DNA of 64,000 nt. It comes from Gephyromycinifex aptenodytis (lineage in GTDB: Bacteria; Actinomycetota; Actinomycetes; Actinomycetales; Dermatophilaceae). The stretch spans positions 1,860,001 to 1,924,000 of the forward strand of contig NZ_CP051155.1 in assembly GCF_012277275.1 (NCBI RefSeq), written 5' to 3'. Position 1 is the first letter of the stretch, and each line of letters opens with the position of its first letter. Both the position numbers and the translations under genes were made by a program. The notes below the pieces were generated by a model. It had not been told where the DNA came from and did no database searches. It saw only the letters and a program-made list of their open reading frames with translations. Positions 35,272 to 47,600 of the stretch are shown here, in pieces.

Positions 35272-37023
35272 TCACGACCCGGCGGGTCTGCGGCTCTTGG
35301 GCATCAACATCCGGAAGACCCAGGTCGTGGGGACCTCGCGACCGGTGGCGACGTACTCCAGCATCGAATCCGAGTACAACGTCTCGTACAGCACGTGGAA
35401 GCCTGCGGTGCGCCCGGCCAGGACCAGCTTGTCCTCGGCCTTGAGTTCGGTCTCGGCGCTCGGCAGGAACGTGATCTCGTTGTCGCGGACCAGCACGATG
35501 GGGGTGGCCGAGATCGGGGTGGAACGGTCCTCGGGGTCCCGGATGAGATCGCCCAGGGTGAGCGAGTCGTGACGCAGCCAGCGGACCACCGCGGGCGCGG
35601 AACGATCTGTCAACTCAACCAGATGACTGGACGGCGAGCGGGTCCCGCTGCGCTGTACGAACAGGTCCGTCATCTGCCGGGCCCACTCCTCGTCCTGGTG
35701 GATGATGTGCTCCAGGAAGCTCCACGACATGGGAACCGTGATGCGGGCCAGCGCCTCTCGAGCGACGAGTTCGGTGGGGACGAATACCGAATCCGGTTCG
35801 AACGCGCCGAGCAAGGCCGCGTTGAGGTCACTCTGCTGGCGCAAGGCGATGAAGATGTCGGGATGCGTCAAACGGGCGTGCGCTGCCAGCGACAGGTTGG
35901 CCCCGTCATTCACCGTCCCGGCCACCAGCCCCACCGCCTGGGTGACATCGGGTTGCGTCCCGCCCGGCTCGACAAGTCGAACTTTGAGGCCGACCGACTC
36001 CAGGTCGGCAGCCACTTCGCGTCCGAAGGAGTCATCGGCCGAGACCACCCACTCCCCGTCGGTCAGCCCCTCCCGCAACGGCGGAAGTTCTGTGCCTGGC
36101 GTGGACATCAGCCAGGTGACAAGCCGGTAGACGAACGGGTGCTTGAGCGCCAAGACGAGGAAGGCGCCGTAATGGTCGTACGGATTGACGATGGAAGTCG
36201 GCTCGAAGTCCTCCATCGCTTTGGCCCCTGAGCGTTCCTCAGCACGGCAGAACACCGGCAGATCGGGACGCAGCAGATGCGCCGACATCGCGATGGCCAA
36301 GTTGGCGTCGTCGTCGTCGGTCAGCGCCAACACCCCCTCGCACAAGTGGCTGCCCATCCCGGCCAGCCCCAGCAACGCAGGGTCACGAACGTCACCGGTC
36401 AACCCCGGGACGTCGTTGGTCAGGCTGTCGATAGCAAGCTGATCGATGCGCGCGGAGTCGTCATCAATGACCACGAGTCGGCGCCCGCGCGCGTCCAAAC
36501 CTGCCGCCACCAGGCGACCGGCCTGCCCGTAGCCGGCCACGATGAAGAACTCTTCCCGCAGCCCGCGAACCTTGCGCCCGAATCGCTGGGTGGCAAAGGC
36601 CTCCTGGAAGGCCTGATCCTGCATGAGGGAGAAGACGGCGCCGATCGAATACGCCCAGCAGGTGACCGAAGCGAAGATCGAGCCCACCACCCACAACCGC
36701 TGCGGCACGGTGAACGTGTACGGCACCTCACCGAAGCCGATCGTGGTTGCCGTATAGCTCATGAAGTAGAAGGCGTCGAACGCCGTCATCTGGTACGGCT
36801 GGCCCTGCTCGTTCTGCCCGGGGATGAGCGTGAGCCCGAACACCGCCACCGCGAACACCACGATGAGGGCGATCAGCGGGGTCCGCATCCGCCGCAACAC
36901 GAGAAAGACGGCATCGGTGGCGGCGGCCCGGGTCGGCACCGGCACGGTGGCACGGCGCAGCGGCGACCTGCGGGACTGACGGCCCCAGGGCCGCGTCGTC
37001 AAGACGAGCAGCGGGTTGGCCAC
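35272..37023 (-). CDS. Ion channel with two RCK/TrkA-N domains
   Basis: 583 residues, GTG at 37023, 3 bases after the DUF6394 stop. Two membrane helices (about 47-68 and 107-130) flank a pore loop whose filter reads TIGFGE (94-99) instead of the classic TVGYGD. Two cytoplasmic Rossmann RCK domains follow: FFIVAGYGQAGRLVAAGL (about 160) and a second around residue 325 onward, each with an associated C-terminal lobe. This is the actinobacterial potassium-channel architecture gated by nucleotides or ions. Confidence 0.87.
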   Translation of the reverse strand: MANPLLVLTTRPWGRQSRRSPLRRATVPVPTRAAATDAVFLVLRRMRTPLIALIVVFAVAVFGLTLIPGQNEQGQPYQMTAFDAFYFMSYTATTIGFGEVPYTFTVPQRLWVVGSIFASVTCWAYSIGAVFSLMQDQAFQEAFATQRFGRKVRGLREEFFIVAGYGQAGRLVAAGLDARGRRLVVIDDDSARIDQLAIDSLTNDVPGLTGDVRDPALLGLAGMGSHLCEGVLALTDDDDANLAIAMSAHLLRPDLPVFCRAEERSGAKAMEDFEPTSIVNPYDHYGAFLVLALKHPFVYRLVTWLMSTPGTELPPLREGLTDGEWVVSADDSFGREVAADLESVGLKVRLVEPGGTQPDVTQAVGLVAGTVNDGANLSLAAHARLTHPDIFIALRQQSDLNAALLGAFEPDSVFVPTELVAREALARITVPMSWSFLEHIIHQDEEWARQMTDLFVQRSGTRSPSSHLVELTDRSAPAVVRWLRHDSLTLGDLIRDPEDRSTPISATPIVLVRDNEITFLPSAETELKAEDKLVLAGRTAGFHVLYETLYSDSMLEYVATGREVPTTWVFRMLMPKSRRPAGS

Positions 37024-37026
37024 GGG

Positions 37027-37413
37027 TCAGCGGCGCCGGAAGGAGACGGTCTCGACGACGAGGAGCACGACCGAGACGAGGTTGGCCAAGAGCGCGCCGC
37101 CGGAAAGGCTGACAATGGAGGCCATCGTGTGCCCGGGGATCGTGCCACCGACAACCTGATTGGCCCAGATCCACACTCCCGCCGCAGCGATGAGCTGGAT
37201 GTCGGCTACCAGGCTTGTCGCCAAGTGAACAGCCCCGACCTGGGTACGGTCGCCGAACTTGAGCACGGTGGCGATGATGTTGACGACGACCGCCGCGTAC
37301 AACTCGAGGATGTTGTGCACGCTGGGGTTGTTGATGTCGCCGAGGAAAAATCCGAAGTTCAACGTCGCCGCCAGCAAGACGAAGAACCCGAAGACGACCT
37401 TTTCGAGATTCAC
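37027..37413 (-). CDS. DUF6394 family membrane protein
   Basis: 128 residues from the GTG at 37413 (VNLEKVVFGFFVLLAATLNF); the frame is open upstream but that part lacks family sequence. Four hydrophobic segments. The N-terminal segment with FFLGDINNPSVHN is characteristic of proteins that sit beside this type of ion channel. It is probably co-translated with the channel, 3 bases downstream, and may be an accessory subunit. Confidence 0.75.
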   Translation of the reverse strand: MNLEKVVFGFFVLLAATLNFGFFLGDINNPSVHNILELYAAVVVNIIATVLKFGDRTQVGAVHLATSLVADIQLIAAAGVWIWANQVVGGTIPGHTMASIVSLSGGALLANLVSVVLLVVETVSFRRR

Positions 37414-37509
37414 CCGACCGACGATACCCACGACAGGGCGATTCCCAGGGAACCGGAGCTGATCAGCTATCCGACGCGGCAGGCAGCCCACTGGCCGTAC
37501 CGTGATCAC

Positions 37510-37653
37510 ATGACCGATCAGCCGAAAACTCCCCCGCAGGGCGACGCGCCCGAACCCGCGACCGACCAGCCTCTCGAGGAAACCCCCGCCGCAGCCGGTG
37601 GCACCGACGACAGCCAACCCGCCCAGGGCGAAGGCGACGGCAACTCGCACTGA
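37510..37653 (+). CDS. Possible small acidic protein
   Basis: 47 residues, ATG at 37510, MTDQPKTPPQGDAPEPATDQ, rich in Pro, Glu, Gln and Asp, ending GDGNSH. Divergent from DUF6394 and ahead of a terminator hairpin that would suit it. No ribosome site stands out; it may be a disordered small protein or chance. Confidence 0.35.
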   Translation: MTDQPKTPPQGDAPEPATDQPLEETPAAAGGTDDSQPAQGEGDGNSH

Positions 37654-37689
37654 GTAGCCACACCCTGCACCCAGCTATGCCGGGATGAG

Positions 37690-37728
37690 ATGAAGCCCCT
37701 TCCGCGCCGTGCGCGGAAGGGGCTTCAT
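37690..37728. terminator. Strong hairpin terminator downstream of asd
   Basis: 18-bp perfect stem (37690-37707 with 37711-37728) and a 3-base loop, 12 bases past the asd stop. Confidence 0.85.
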
Positions 37729-37740
37729 GCAGAACGAGAC

Positions 37741-39362
<1,622 letters not shown>

Positions 39363-39366
<4 letters not shown>

Positions 39367-40199
39367 AAGCAGCGCTGACCATCCGCGGACTCAATAAAGC
39401 CTTCGACGGCTTCGCCCTGCACGACGTGGACCTGGTCCTGCCCCGCGGCTACGTCATGGGTTTCATCGGCACCAACGGCGCAGGCAAGACCACAACAATC
39501 AAAGCCGCCCTGGGGATGCTCATCCCCGACTCCGGTGTCATCCAAGCGCCCCCGATGGAGCGAATCGGGGTGGTGCTGGACTCGCCGTTCTATGTGCGCG
39601 ACTGGCGGGTGCGAGACGTGGCTCGGGCGGTAGCCCCCTTCTATCCGCACTGGGACCAGAGCAAGTTCGAGAGCTTGTGCGCCGATTTCGGCCTGGCACA
39701 GAAGCCGCGAGTCAAAGAACTCTCACGCGGCCAGGGAATGAAGCTGATGACGGCGGTGGCGCTGGCCCATGACGCCGAACTGCTCATCCTCGACGAGCCC
39801 ACCTCCGGCCTGGATCCGCTGGCGCGCGACCACTTCCTCGACATCCTCGCCGAGTTCATGCAGGACGAATCGCATGCCGTGCTGTTCTCCACCCACATCA
39901 CCAGCGACCTGGAACGCATCGCCGACCTGGTGACGGTCATCGACTCCGGACGCATTGTGACCTCACAGGCCACCGAGGACCTGCTCGAACGATTCGTCCT
40001 CGTGCGTGGCGGCCCCGATGACCTGCCGGGCCAATTGCGCCACCGCGTCCACGGACTGCGCGAGCACAGCGTTGGTTTCGACGCGCTCGTCGACGCCGAT
40101 GACGCCGCGCTCTTCGGACCGGCCGTGGTTCGGGAGCGCCCCAGCCTGGATGATCTTGTCGTCCGGCTCGCTGGACACTCCGTGGAGGTCGCGGCATGA
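39363..40199 (+). CDS. ABC transporter ATP-binding protein, start region apparently frameshifted
   Basis: The ATPase frame is open from 39363 and complete from there: LTIRGLNKAFDGFALHDVDL, Walker A GTNGAGKTTT, signature ELSRGQGMK, Walker B ELLILDEPTSGLDP. The first standard start in frame is a GTG at 39426, which would remove the first beta strands. A well-placed ATG at 39359, 7 bases after AGGAG, reads MPE and then goes out of frame. Removing one A from AAA at 39366-39368 fuses it to the ATPase frame as MPEAALTIRGLNKAF. Either the gene starts at a non-standard codon, the base is an error, or the gene is damaged. Confidence 0.75.
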
Positions 40200-40897
40200 C
40201 GTGCGCACCGGCTTCTGTCACATCCTCAACCTGCGCCTGCATCCCCGCTCGCCGCGCGTTACCAGCACTGGCAGCCCTAGAACTCGACGCCCTGCGGCGC
40301 ATCTGGTGGCTACCTGTCACGCTGATCGGGGTCGGACTTGTCGTCAGCCTGCGCTCAGCACAGTCGAGCGTCACCGCAGCACTGCCGTTCGTCTGCATGG
40401 CGGCGACGATGAGCATCAGCCAACCGTGGGCGCGTGACCGCACCGAACGACTCGACCGGCTCTACGGGACGCTGCCCATCAGACGTCGCGATCTCATTAC
40501 CGTGCGCTACCTCAGCACCGCGCTCGGCCTCCTGCTCCTGACGGCATTAATCGTCGTGATCTCCTACGGCGACGCGGCCCTGGGGCATGCAGACGGCGTC
40601 ACCGCCGACCTCTTGATGTCCGGTTTAAGCGGGGCCGCGTTGCTCGCCTTTTTCGCGGTATCCCTTCCTGCGCTCGTGCGCTTTCGCGCCTCATGGGCGC
40701 TGTTGCTCGGGTTCGGGTGTGCCCTGGGCCTAGCCGTCGGGCTTGCGTGGGTCCTCAACGCGCTCGGGGTTGACGTGCTCGCGCTGGTTTCGGCACGTCC
40801 GGCTGTGAGTGTGGCGGGCGCGTGGGGAATCGCCTTTGCCATGTTCGGCTGCTCATACCTGCTTTCCGTGCGCATCTGGCGGGGGCGTGACCTATGA
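40196..40897 (+). CDS. ABC transporter membrane protein
   Basis: 233 residues, ATG at 40196 overlapping the ATPase stop (ATGA). About six hydrophobic segments (LPVTLIGVGLVVSLRSA, LGLLLLTALIVVISYG, WALLLGFGCALGLAVG). DRLYGTLPIRRRDLITVRYL is the cytoplasmic loop typical of YtrC/BcrB-like ABC-2 permeases. Probably one half of the exporter pore; substrate unknown. Confidence 0.78.
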   Translation: MTCAPASVTSSTCACIPARRALPALAALELDALRRIWWLPVTLIGVGLVVSLRSAQSSVTAALPFVCMAATMSISQPWARDRTERLDRLYGTLPIRRRDLITVRYLSTALGLLLLTALIVVISYGDAALGHADGVTADLLMSGLSGAALLAFFAVSLPALVRFRASWALLLGFGCALGLAVGLAWVLNALGVDVLALVSARPAVSVAGAWGIAFAMFGCSYLLSVRIWRGRDL

Positions 40898-41538
40898 GCG
40901 CCCTGCGCCGAACCCTCATCCTTGACCTGCGCGTCCTAGCCCCGACGCACCTCGCCTTCGGCGCCCTGTTCTTAGCGACGTTCGCCGTGGCCGCCTGGGT
41001 GGGGGCGCCGTACCTGCCGCTGGTCGCAGCGGCGCTATGGGCCTCCACCAGCATTTCGGGTTTTTTTGCGATCCGCGATCGTGACCGTCTCGACCTGCTG
41101 TACGCCACGCTGGGGATCACCCGACGTGAAGCCGTCAGCTCCCGCTACCTCGCGGTTTTCGGCGTTCTGCTCCTCCTCGCGGGGGCGTTCGCGGCCCTCG
41201 CCGTGTGGCTCACCGCGACCGGGCAACCGTCCGGGGTGCCGATGGCGCGGATGGGGGTGGGCTTCATGGTCGTCCTGCTCGGCTACGCCGCGCTCCAACT
41301 CGCCGTCGCGTTCCGGGCGCCCAGCAACCTCGCCGGCCCGCTTACCGCCGTACTCGTTATCGTCCTGCTCGTGCTGCCGGTAGGGGCGCTGGGCCTAGGC
41401 GCTGATGCCAACACGACACTCTTCACGCTCGCCGGAACCCTCAACCCGGTGTCGGTGACCGTGGGCGTCGTCGCGGCCCTGGGCTACGCCGCCTCCTGGC
41501 TGAGCACGCAACAGGCGATGACCACCACCGACCTGTGA
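40894..41538 (+). CDS. ABC transporter membrane protein, last gene before the island
   Basis: 214 residues, ATG at 40894 overlapping the previous stop (ATGA). Six hydrophobic segments and the loop DLLYATLGITRREAVSSRYL, homologous to the same loop of the preceding protein, so the two likely form a heterodimeric pore. Its last codons (WLSTQQAMTTTDL) and the sequence after the stop recur in degenerate form beyond the defence island at about 62973-63130. Confidence 0.8.
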   Translation: MSALRRTLILDLRVLAPTHLAFGALFLATFAVAAWVGAPYLPLVAAALWASTSISGFFAIRDRDRLDLLYATLGITRREAVSSRYLAVFGVLLLLAGAFAALAVWLTATGQPSGVPMARMGVGFMVVLLGYAALQLAVAFRAPSNLAGPLTAVLVIVLLVLPVGALGLGADANTTLFTLAGTLNPVSVTVGVVAALGYAASWLSTQQAMTTTDL

Positions 41539-41642
41539 CTGCGGCCCCCGGCAGGAGCGCAGCTGCGGCAGCGGCGCCGAGGAGGAGTAGGCCGAGGCGA
41601 ACCCGCGGGGCGCACCCAAGCGGGCAACCCCAGGCAGACCTC
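41492..41642. repeat. Left copy of the repeat flanking the defence island
   Basis: Contains the last 15 codons of the ABC permease, its stop, about 50 bases, then 20 bases (41588-41607) identical to 63070-63089. Read on the minus strand the right part still resembles the C-terminal coding end of the alpha/beta hydrolase (PAGSPRP). Spacing from the TGA to the 20-base core is 49 bases here and 50 in the right copy, so the two are collinear. Confidence 0.7.
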
Positions 41643-41743
41643 CGGTTTTGTTCCCCTGGACTGCGCGAGCACCGTTGCTATAGATACAGACCCACGAGTA
41701 CGGATCGAGCGATTACCCCCTAGCCGCGTGCGACGATGACGTC

Positions 41744-44677
41744 ATGACCTCGACGTCGACCTCGGAAGCGTTGACGCATGTCGCGCCGGGCTCGTTGGTC
41801 GTGGTTCGTGATGAGGAGTGGCTCGTCACGCAGGTCTCGCAGACTCAGGACGGCACGTTGCTCACCGTGCATGGCCTGTCGGAGTTGGTGGCGGGCACCA
41901 CGGCGCAGTTCTTCTCCGGCCTGGACGCGATCGAGCCGTTCGACCCGAGCCACACGAGGGTCGTAGCCGATTCCAGCCGCAACCATCAGCGCGCCCGCCT
42001 GTGGCTGGAGGCGACGCTGCGCAAGACACCGCTGCCGATCGACGACCCACACCTGGCGGTGACGGGCTCGATGCTTGCGACGGCGCTCGACTATCAACGC
42101 ACCGCGGTCAGCAAAGCCCTCGACCCGGGCACCCTGCGACCGCGCATCCTCCTCGCCGACGCGGTGGGTCTGGGCAAGACACTCGAGATCGGGATGATCC
42201 TGTCCGAACTGGTCCGCCGCGGCCGGGGCGAACGCATCCTCGTCGTCACACCGCGGCATGTGCTGGAGCAAATGCAGCACGAGCTGTGGTGCCGATTCGC
42301 GTTGCCGTTCGTGCGGCTCGACTCGGTCGGCATTCAACGCATCCGGCGGCGCTTGCCCGCGACGCGCAACCCGTTCAGCGTCTACAAGCGGGCCATCATC
42401 AGCATCGACACCCTCAAGAACGACCGCTACCTCGCGCACCTGCGCAAACACCGTTGGGATGCCGTCGTCATCGACGAGTCGCACAACATCACCAACTCCG
42501 CGACGCAAAACAACCGCCTCGCCAGTGAACTCGCGCCACGCACCGACGCGCTCATCCTGGCGAGCGCCACCCCGCACAACGGCAAGCGGGAGTCCTTTGC
42601 CGAGCTCGTCCGCCTCCTCGAGCCGACTGCCGTCAGCCCGGAGGGTGACATAGACCCCGGCGAGCTGTCCCGGCTTGTCGTGCGGCGGCACCGACACTCT
42701 CCCGAGGTCGCGACCGCCGTGGGGGGCGACTGGGCCGAGCGACAGCCGCCGAGCAACCGTCTCGTCCCGGCCTCACCGGACGAAGACGCTATCGCCCAAG
42801 AACTCGCTGACCACTGGCTCTACGCCGACGGTGTCACGCCCAGCGCCACCCCCAGCAGCGCGCGCCGAGGCAATGCCGGTGATGCCTTGTTCGGGTGGAC
42901 TCTCGCGAAGGCGTTTCTCTCCTCCCCTGCCGCGCTCGTTGAGACGGCCCGCAACCGCCTGGCCCGTATTCGCGCCAGCGGCGGCATCGACCCGGCCAAC
43001 GCGGCGTCTCTGACCAAGCTGATCAGCCTGGCCGACGCGGTGGCCGGGCGCTCCACCGGAAAGTACGCGGCGTTGCTCGAAGAGTGCGCGCGCATCGGCA
43101 TCGGGCCGCGTGCGCCGCATCGGGTCGTCATCTTTGCCGAACGGGTCGCCACGCTCGGGTGGCTGCAGCAGCGTTTGACGAAGGACTTGAAGCTCGCATC
43201 GGGGCAGGTGCGGGTGCTGCACGGTGGACTCACGGATGTCGAGCAGCAGGAGATCGTCGAGGAGTTCAAGCAGGAGGCCACGCCGATCCGGGTGCTCGTC
43301 ACGGGTGATGTGGCCAGCGAGGGCGTCAACCTGCACCTGCAGTGTCACGAGCTGATCCACTTCGATATTCCGTGGTCGCTCATCCGTATCGAACAACGCA
43401 ATGGGCGTATCGACCGGTACGGCCAGAAACACCCACCGCGGATCACGACGCTTCTTCTCGAGCCGTCTGACCCGCGGTTCTCCGGCGACCTGCGGGTGCT
43501 CGCGAAACTTATGGAGAAGGAGCATGAGGCTCACACGGCTCTCGGCGATTCTGCTTCTCTCATGGGCGAATACAGCGTGGAGGCGGAGGAGCGGGCGATC
43601 CGCGACGTGCTCCTGCATAAGGCTGAGCTGGACGACGTCGTGGCCACACCCGAGCAGATCCTCGGCGGCGGCGACCTCATGGGTCTACTTGCCCGGATGG
43701 CCGCCGCGCGCGATAGCGCCGAGGATGCGCCCGCTGCACCCTCAGGCGTCACCGACCCCGGTGACACCGGGCTGTACGCCTCCCAGGTCGACTACCTGCG
43801 TGAGGCCGTGCATGCCGTGTACGACCGGCCGGGTGAGACGCCGCGCGCCGACGGTTCAGGCGGGATCGAGTGGCGTGAATACCCGGCTGAGCAGCTAGTG
43901 GAGTTGTCGCCGCCCAGCGATCTCAAGGACCGGTTGCGGGCTTTGCCGCAGGCCTACCTCAAGGAGCGAGAGGTCACCGAAAGGCTGCGCCTGGCGACGA
44001 GCACAACCAAGGGGCAGGCGTTGCTGGAGGCGGCGCTGCGCGACGATTCGTCAAGTTCGTGGCCGGCGGCGCATTACCTCGGGCCGCTGCATCCGGTGCT
44101 CGATTGGGCCGGCGACCGGGTGCTCTCCTCACTCGGGCGCGGCGAGGTGTTCGCGGTCCGGGGCGATGTCGAGTCGCCTACCGTGCTGCTTCTCGGCTCG
44201 CTCACCAACCGTGCGGGGCAGACGGTGGCGGCGTCGTGGATCCGGGTCGAGTTTCCCGACGTCGAGGACGCACCGCACCTCGCGATCCCCCACTTGCACG
44301 AGTCGGCGGCGGAGATGCTCGCCGAGGTCGGGGTGAGCGCGGCGATGACCAACCCCGGGCCGGTCGCGGACGTCGAGGCGTTGACTGCCCTGATACCGAC
44401 CGCCGTCGCGCGAGCCGAGGGTGCGCTGGCGGGCACGTTCAGCGCCTCGGAGGAGAGTGCGCGCAAGCGCGTCGACTCGTGGTCGCAGCGTGTCGACCGC
44501 TGGGCGCTCGGCGCGGATGAACTCACGCAACGGCTCGAGCTACGCCAACGTCGCGTCGGGGTCGAGGAAGAACGCCGCCTGGCGGAGGAGCGGTTGCCGG
44601 AGCGGCGGCATTTGCGGCCGCTGCTCGTCGTCGTGCCGCACGATCACGCCGTCGCGGCGGCGCAGGGAGGGATGTGA
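41744..44677 (+). CDS. drmD: DrmD-like SNF2-family helicase
   Basis: 977 residues, ATG at 41744. Helicase core: Walker A in LLADAVGLGKTLEIG (about 140-146), DESH (244-247) in VVIDESHNIT, SATPHNGKRESFAELVRLLEP, and motif VI in QRNGRIDRYGQ (551-561). These match the DISARM class 1 helicase DrmD. The C-terminal 400 residues are the family-specific extension. It is the first gene of the island operon; the methylase follows after one base. A TATAGA box at 41679-41684 is a candidate promoter element. Likely role: DNA-translocating component of an anti-phage complex. Confidence 0.8.
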   Translation: MTSTSTSEALTHVAPGSLVVVRDEEWLVTQVSQTQDGTLLTVHGLSELVAGTTAQFFSGLDAIEPFDPSHTRVVADSSRNHQRARLWLEATLRKTPLPIDDPHLAVTGSMLATALDYQRTAVSKALDPGTLRPRILLADAVGLGKTLEIGMILSELVRRGRGERILVVTPRHVLEQMQHELWCRFALPFVRLDSVGIQRIRRRLPATRNPFSVYKRAIISIDTLKNDRYLAHLRKHRWDAVVIDESHNITNSATQNNRLASELAPRTDALILASATPHNGKRESFAELVRLLEPTAVSPEGDIDPGELSRLVVRRHRHSPEVATAVGGDWAERQPPSNRLVPASPDEDAIAQELADHWLYADGVTPSATPSSARRGNAGDALFGWTLAKAFLSSPAALVETARNRLARIRASGGIDPANAASLTKLISLADAVAGRSTGKYAALLEECARIGIGPRAPHRVVIFAERVATLGWLQQRLTKDLKLASGQVRVLHGGLTDVEQQEIVEEFKQEATPIRVLVTGDVASEGVNLHLQCHELIHFDIPWSLIRIEQRNGRIDRYGQKHPPRITTLLLEPSDPRFSGDLRVLAKLMEKEHEAHTALGDSASLMGEYSVEAEERAIRDVLLHKAELDDVVATPEQILGGGDLMGLLARMAAARDSAEDAPAAPSGVTDPGDTGLYASQVDYLREAVHAVYDRPGETPRADGSGGIEWREYPAEQLVELSPPSDLKDRLRALPQAYLKEREVTERLRLATSTTKGQALLEAALRDDSSSSWPAAHYLGPLHPVLDWAGDRVLSSLGRGEVFAVRGDVESPTVLLLGSLTNRAGQTVAASWIRVEFPDVEDAPHLAIPHLHESAAEMLAEVGVSAAMTNPGPVADVEALTALIPTAVARAEGALAGTFSASEESARKRVDSWSQRVDRWALGADELTQRLELRQRRVGVEEERRLAEERLPERRHLRPLLVVVPHDHAVAAAQGGM

Positions 44678-44678
44678 A

Positions 44679-47600
44679 GTGCCCGTCAGCGATGCGCTCG
44701 TCGTGGGTGAGGACTGGATCAGCGAGCACTACTTCACCACCGACGCCACCAAGGAGTCGTTTCACAAGCGGGTGCTTGACCGGCGTAAGGCGTGGGACCA
44801 GGAGGACGCTAAGACGACGCGCACCCGGTTCACCGCGCAGCGTGGCGAGATCGAGCGGCGCCTCATCAGGCTTGCGAGTCTGACCGACGAGACCGGTGAG
44901 GACGACACCCCTGGCATGGGCCGTCTGCCCCTGACCGACGATGAACGTCAGGCGGTGCTCGAGATCGACGACCTGTTGTTGGGCGTCCTTGGCTATCGCA
45001 CAGGCGAATTCACGCTCCGCGACGACGGCCCGCTCACGTTCGTCGCCCCCCCGGGCACGCCCGATGCTCCGTCGCTGGTGATCGTGCGTGCTCGTCCGGT
45101 GGCGACGATCGATGACCTCATCGCCAAGAAGGCGCCCACCCTGCTGGAGCCGTGGTGGCCCCAGGGTCAGGAGTCGTCCGACGTCGTCACGTCGGTGGCG
45201 GCCGCCCTGTCACGGTTGATGACGGACGCGGATGGGCCGGCGTTCGGTCTCGTGCTCGCGGGCCGGTGGTGCCTGATTGCCGAAAGGGAGCGGTGGCCCG
45301 AGGGGCGTTGGCTGGCGGTTGATCTGCAGCTCGTGTGCGAGCGCAACGACGCCAAACGGGGCGGCGAGATCGATCGGGCGCTGGCGTGTCTGGATGCGGC
45401 GTCGCTCGCGCCCGATGCGGCCGGGACGACGTGGTGGGCGGAGACGCTCGAGGATTCGGCCAAGCACACCGTGGGGGTGAGCAAGGACCTGCGGGAGGGT
45501 GTGCGGCTGTCTATCGAGATCATCGCCAACGAGGTCGTGCAGCGGCGCGCGGCTCAGGGTTTGGAGCCGTTGCCGGCCGATCAGGCGCAGCCGTTGGCTA
45601 AGCAGGCGCTGCGCTACCTCTACCGCATTCTGTTCTTGCTGTACGCCGAGGCGTCTCCCGAGTTGGGGGTGTTGCCGGTCGGCGCGCAGGAGTACGACGC
45701 GGGGTACGGCCTTGATCGGCTGCGCGATCTGGCGTTGACGGAGATTCATTCGGAACGATCACGGTGGGGCACGCACCTGTACGAGTCGTTGGATCGGCTG
45801 TTCGTGCTCGTCGATACCGGGCACGCGCCGACCGGTGACGACGGCCTGGCGGAGGGTTTGGAGTTTCACGGTTTGCGGGCCGACCTGTTCCGGCCTCAGG
45901 CCATCGAGCACATCGCGGAGACCAAGCTCGGCAACGACGCCCTCTTGCGGGTGTTGCGGATGTTGTTGCTGACCAAGGAGTCGAAGAAGTCGGACCGCGG
46001 GTTCATCTCGTACGTGGAGTTGGGCATCAACCAGTTGGGTGCCGTGTACGAGGGGCTTATGTCGTACACGGGGTCGTTTGCGACGGAGGACCTGTTCGAG
46101 GTTGCCAAGGGTGGGGATGCGTCGAAGGGGTCGTGGGTGGTGCCGGTGCACCGTTCGAGCCACCTCGACCCAGCGGATTTCGTCAAGGTGCGTAATGAGA
46201 ACACGGGCGAGGACGAGCCGGTGTTGCACCGTAAGGGCACGTTCGTTTTCCGGCTGTCGGGGCGGGATCGGCAGCGGTCTGCGTCGTATTACACGCCGGA
46301 GGTGTTGACGCGGTTCACGGTGCAGCAGGCGTTGGAGGAGTTGCTGGATCAGGACGGGTCACGCACGTCTGCGGCGGAGATTCTGCAGCTGACAGTGTGT
46401 GAGCCGGCGCTGGGGTCAGGGGCGTTCGCGATCGAGGCGGTGCGTCAGCTCGCGGAGGCGTACCTGACGCGGCGGCAGGAGGAGACGGGCGAGCGCATCG
46501 ACCCGGAGGCGTATCCGGCGGAGTTGCAGAAGGTGAAAGCGCACCTGGCGCTGCATCAGGTGTATGGGGTTGACCTCAACGCGACGGCGGTGGAGCTGGC
46601 GGAGGTGTCGCTGTGGCTCGACACGATGGTGGCCGGTTTGCAGGCGCCCTGGTTCGGGTTGCGGCTGCGGCCGGGTAACTCGTTGGTGGGGGCGAGGCAT
46701 GCGTTCTATGCGCCGGAGGATTTGTCGAAGAAGGCGTGGTTGACGCGCACGCCGACTGATCGTCCGTTGTCGGAGTTGGCGCAGGCCGTTGGAGCGGGCC
46801 GCCCGCCCGTGCTTGGTGGGGCGATTCACCACTTTCTGCTGCCTGCGCAGGGGTGGGGGTCGGCGGTCGAGGTGCCGAAGGCTGTGCGAGACCTCGTGCC
46901 CCCAGAGAAGATCAAGGCGGTGAAGGCGTGGCGTTCGTCGGTGCGCAAGGCACCGAACGCGACGCAGGTGAAGCTGTTGCAGGCCCTGGCGACGCGGGTG
47001 GAGACGTTGTGGTCGATTGCGTTACGGCGGTTGACGATCGCGGAGGCCGAGTCGAGTCGCGCTATCGATGTGTGGGGCTTGGAGCGGGAGCAAACCTCGT
47101 CGTCAGTGTCGCGGGAGCAGATCGAAGCGTCGCTCGCTGATCCTGATGGTGCCTGGCAGCGGCTGCACACGTTGATGAATGCGTGGTGCGCGCTGTGGTT
47201 CTGGCCGTTGACGGAGGACGACGTGGCGCCGCCGTCGTTCGAGCAGTGGCTGGATGCGTGCCGGATGATCCTCGGTGCCCCGGAGAAGGTGAAGCCGTCC
47301 GACACAAAACGCGGTGACGGGTCGCTGTTCAGCGCCACCGCCTGGGACGCGCTGAACGATGAGGAAACCAACGACCGCATCTTCGCCCAAGCCGCAACCA
47401 TGGCGTCGATCCGCGAAGCGCACCCTTGGCTGGGCGTGTGCGACCGGATCGCGGGGGAACAGGGCTTCTTCCACTGGAAACTCGACTTCGCCACCGTCTT
47501 TGCTCGGGGCGGGTTTGATCTGCAGGTGGGTAACCCGCCGTGGGTGCGGCCGCGCACCGACGTCGAAGCCCTCCTCGCCGAGAGTGACCCGTGGTGGGCG

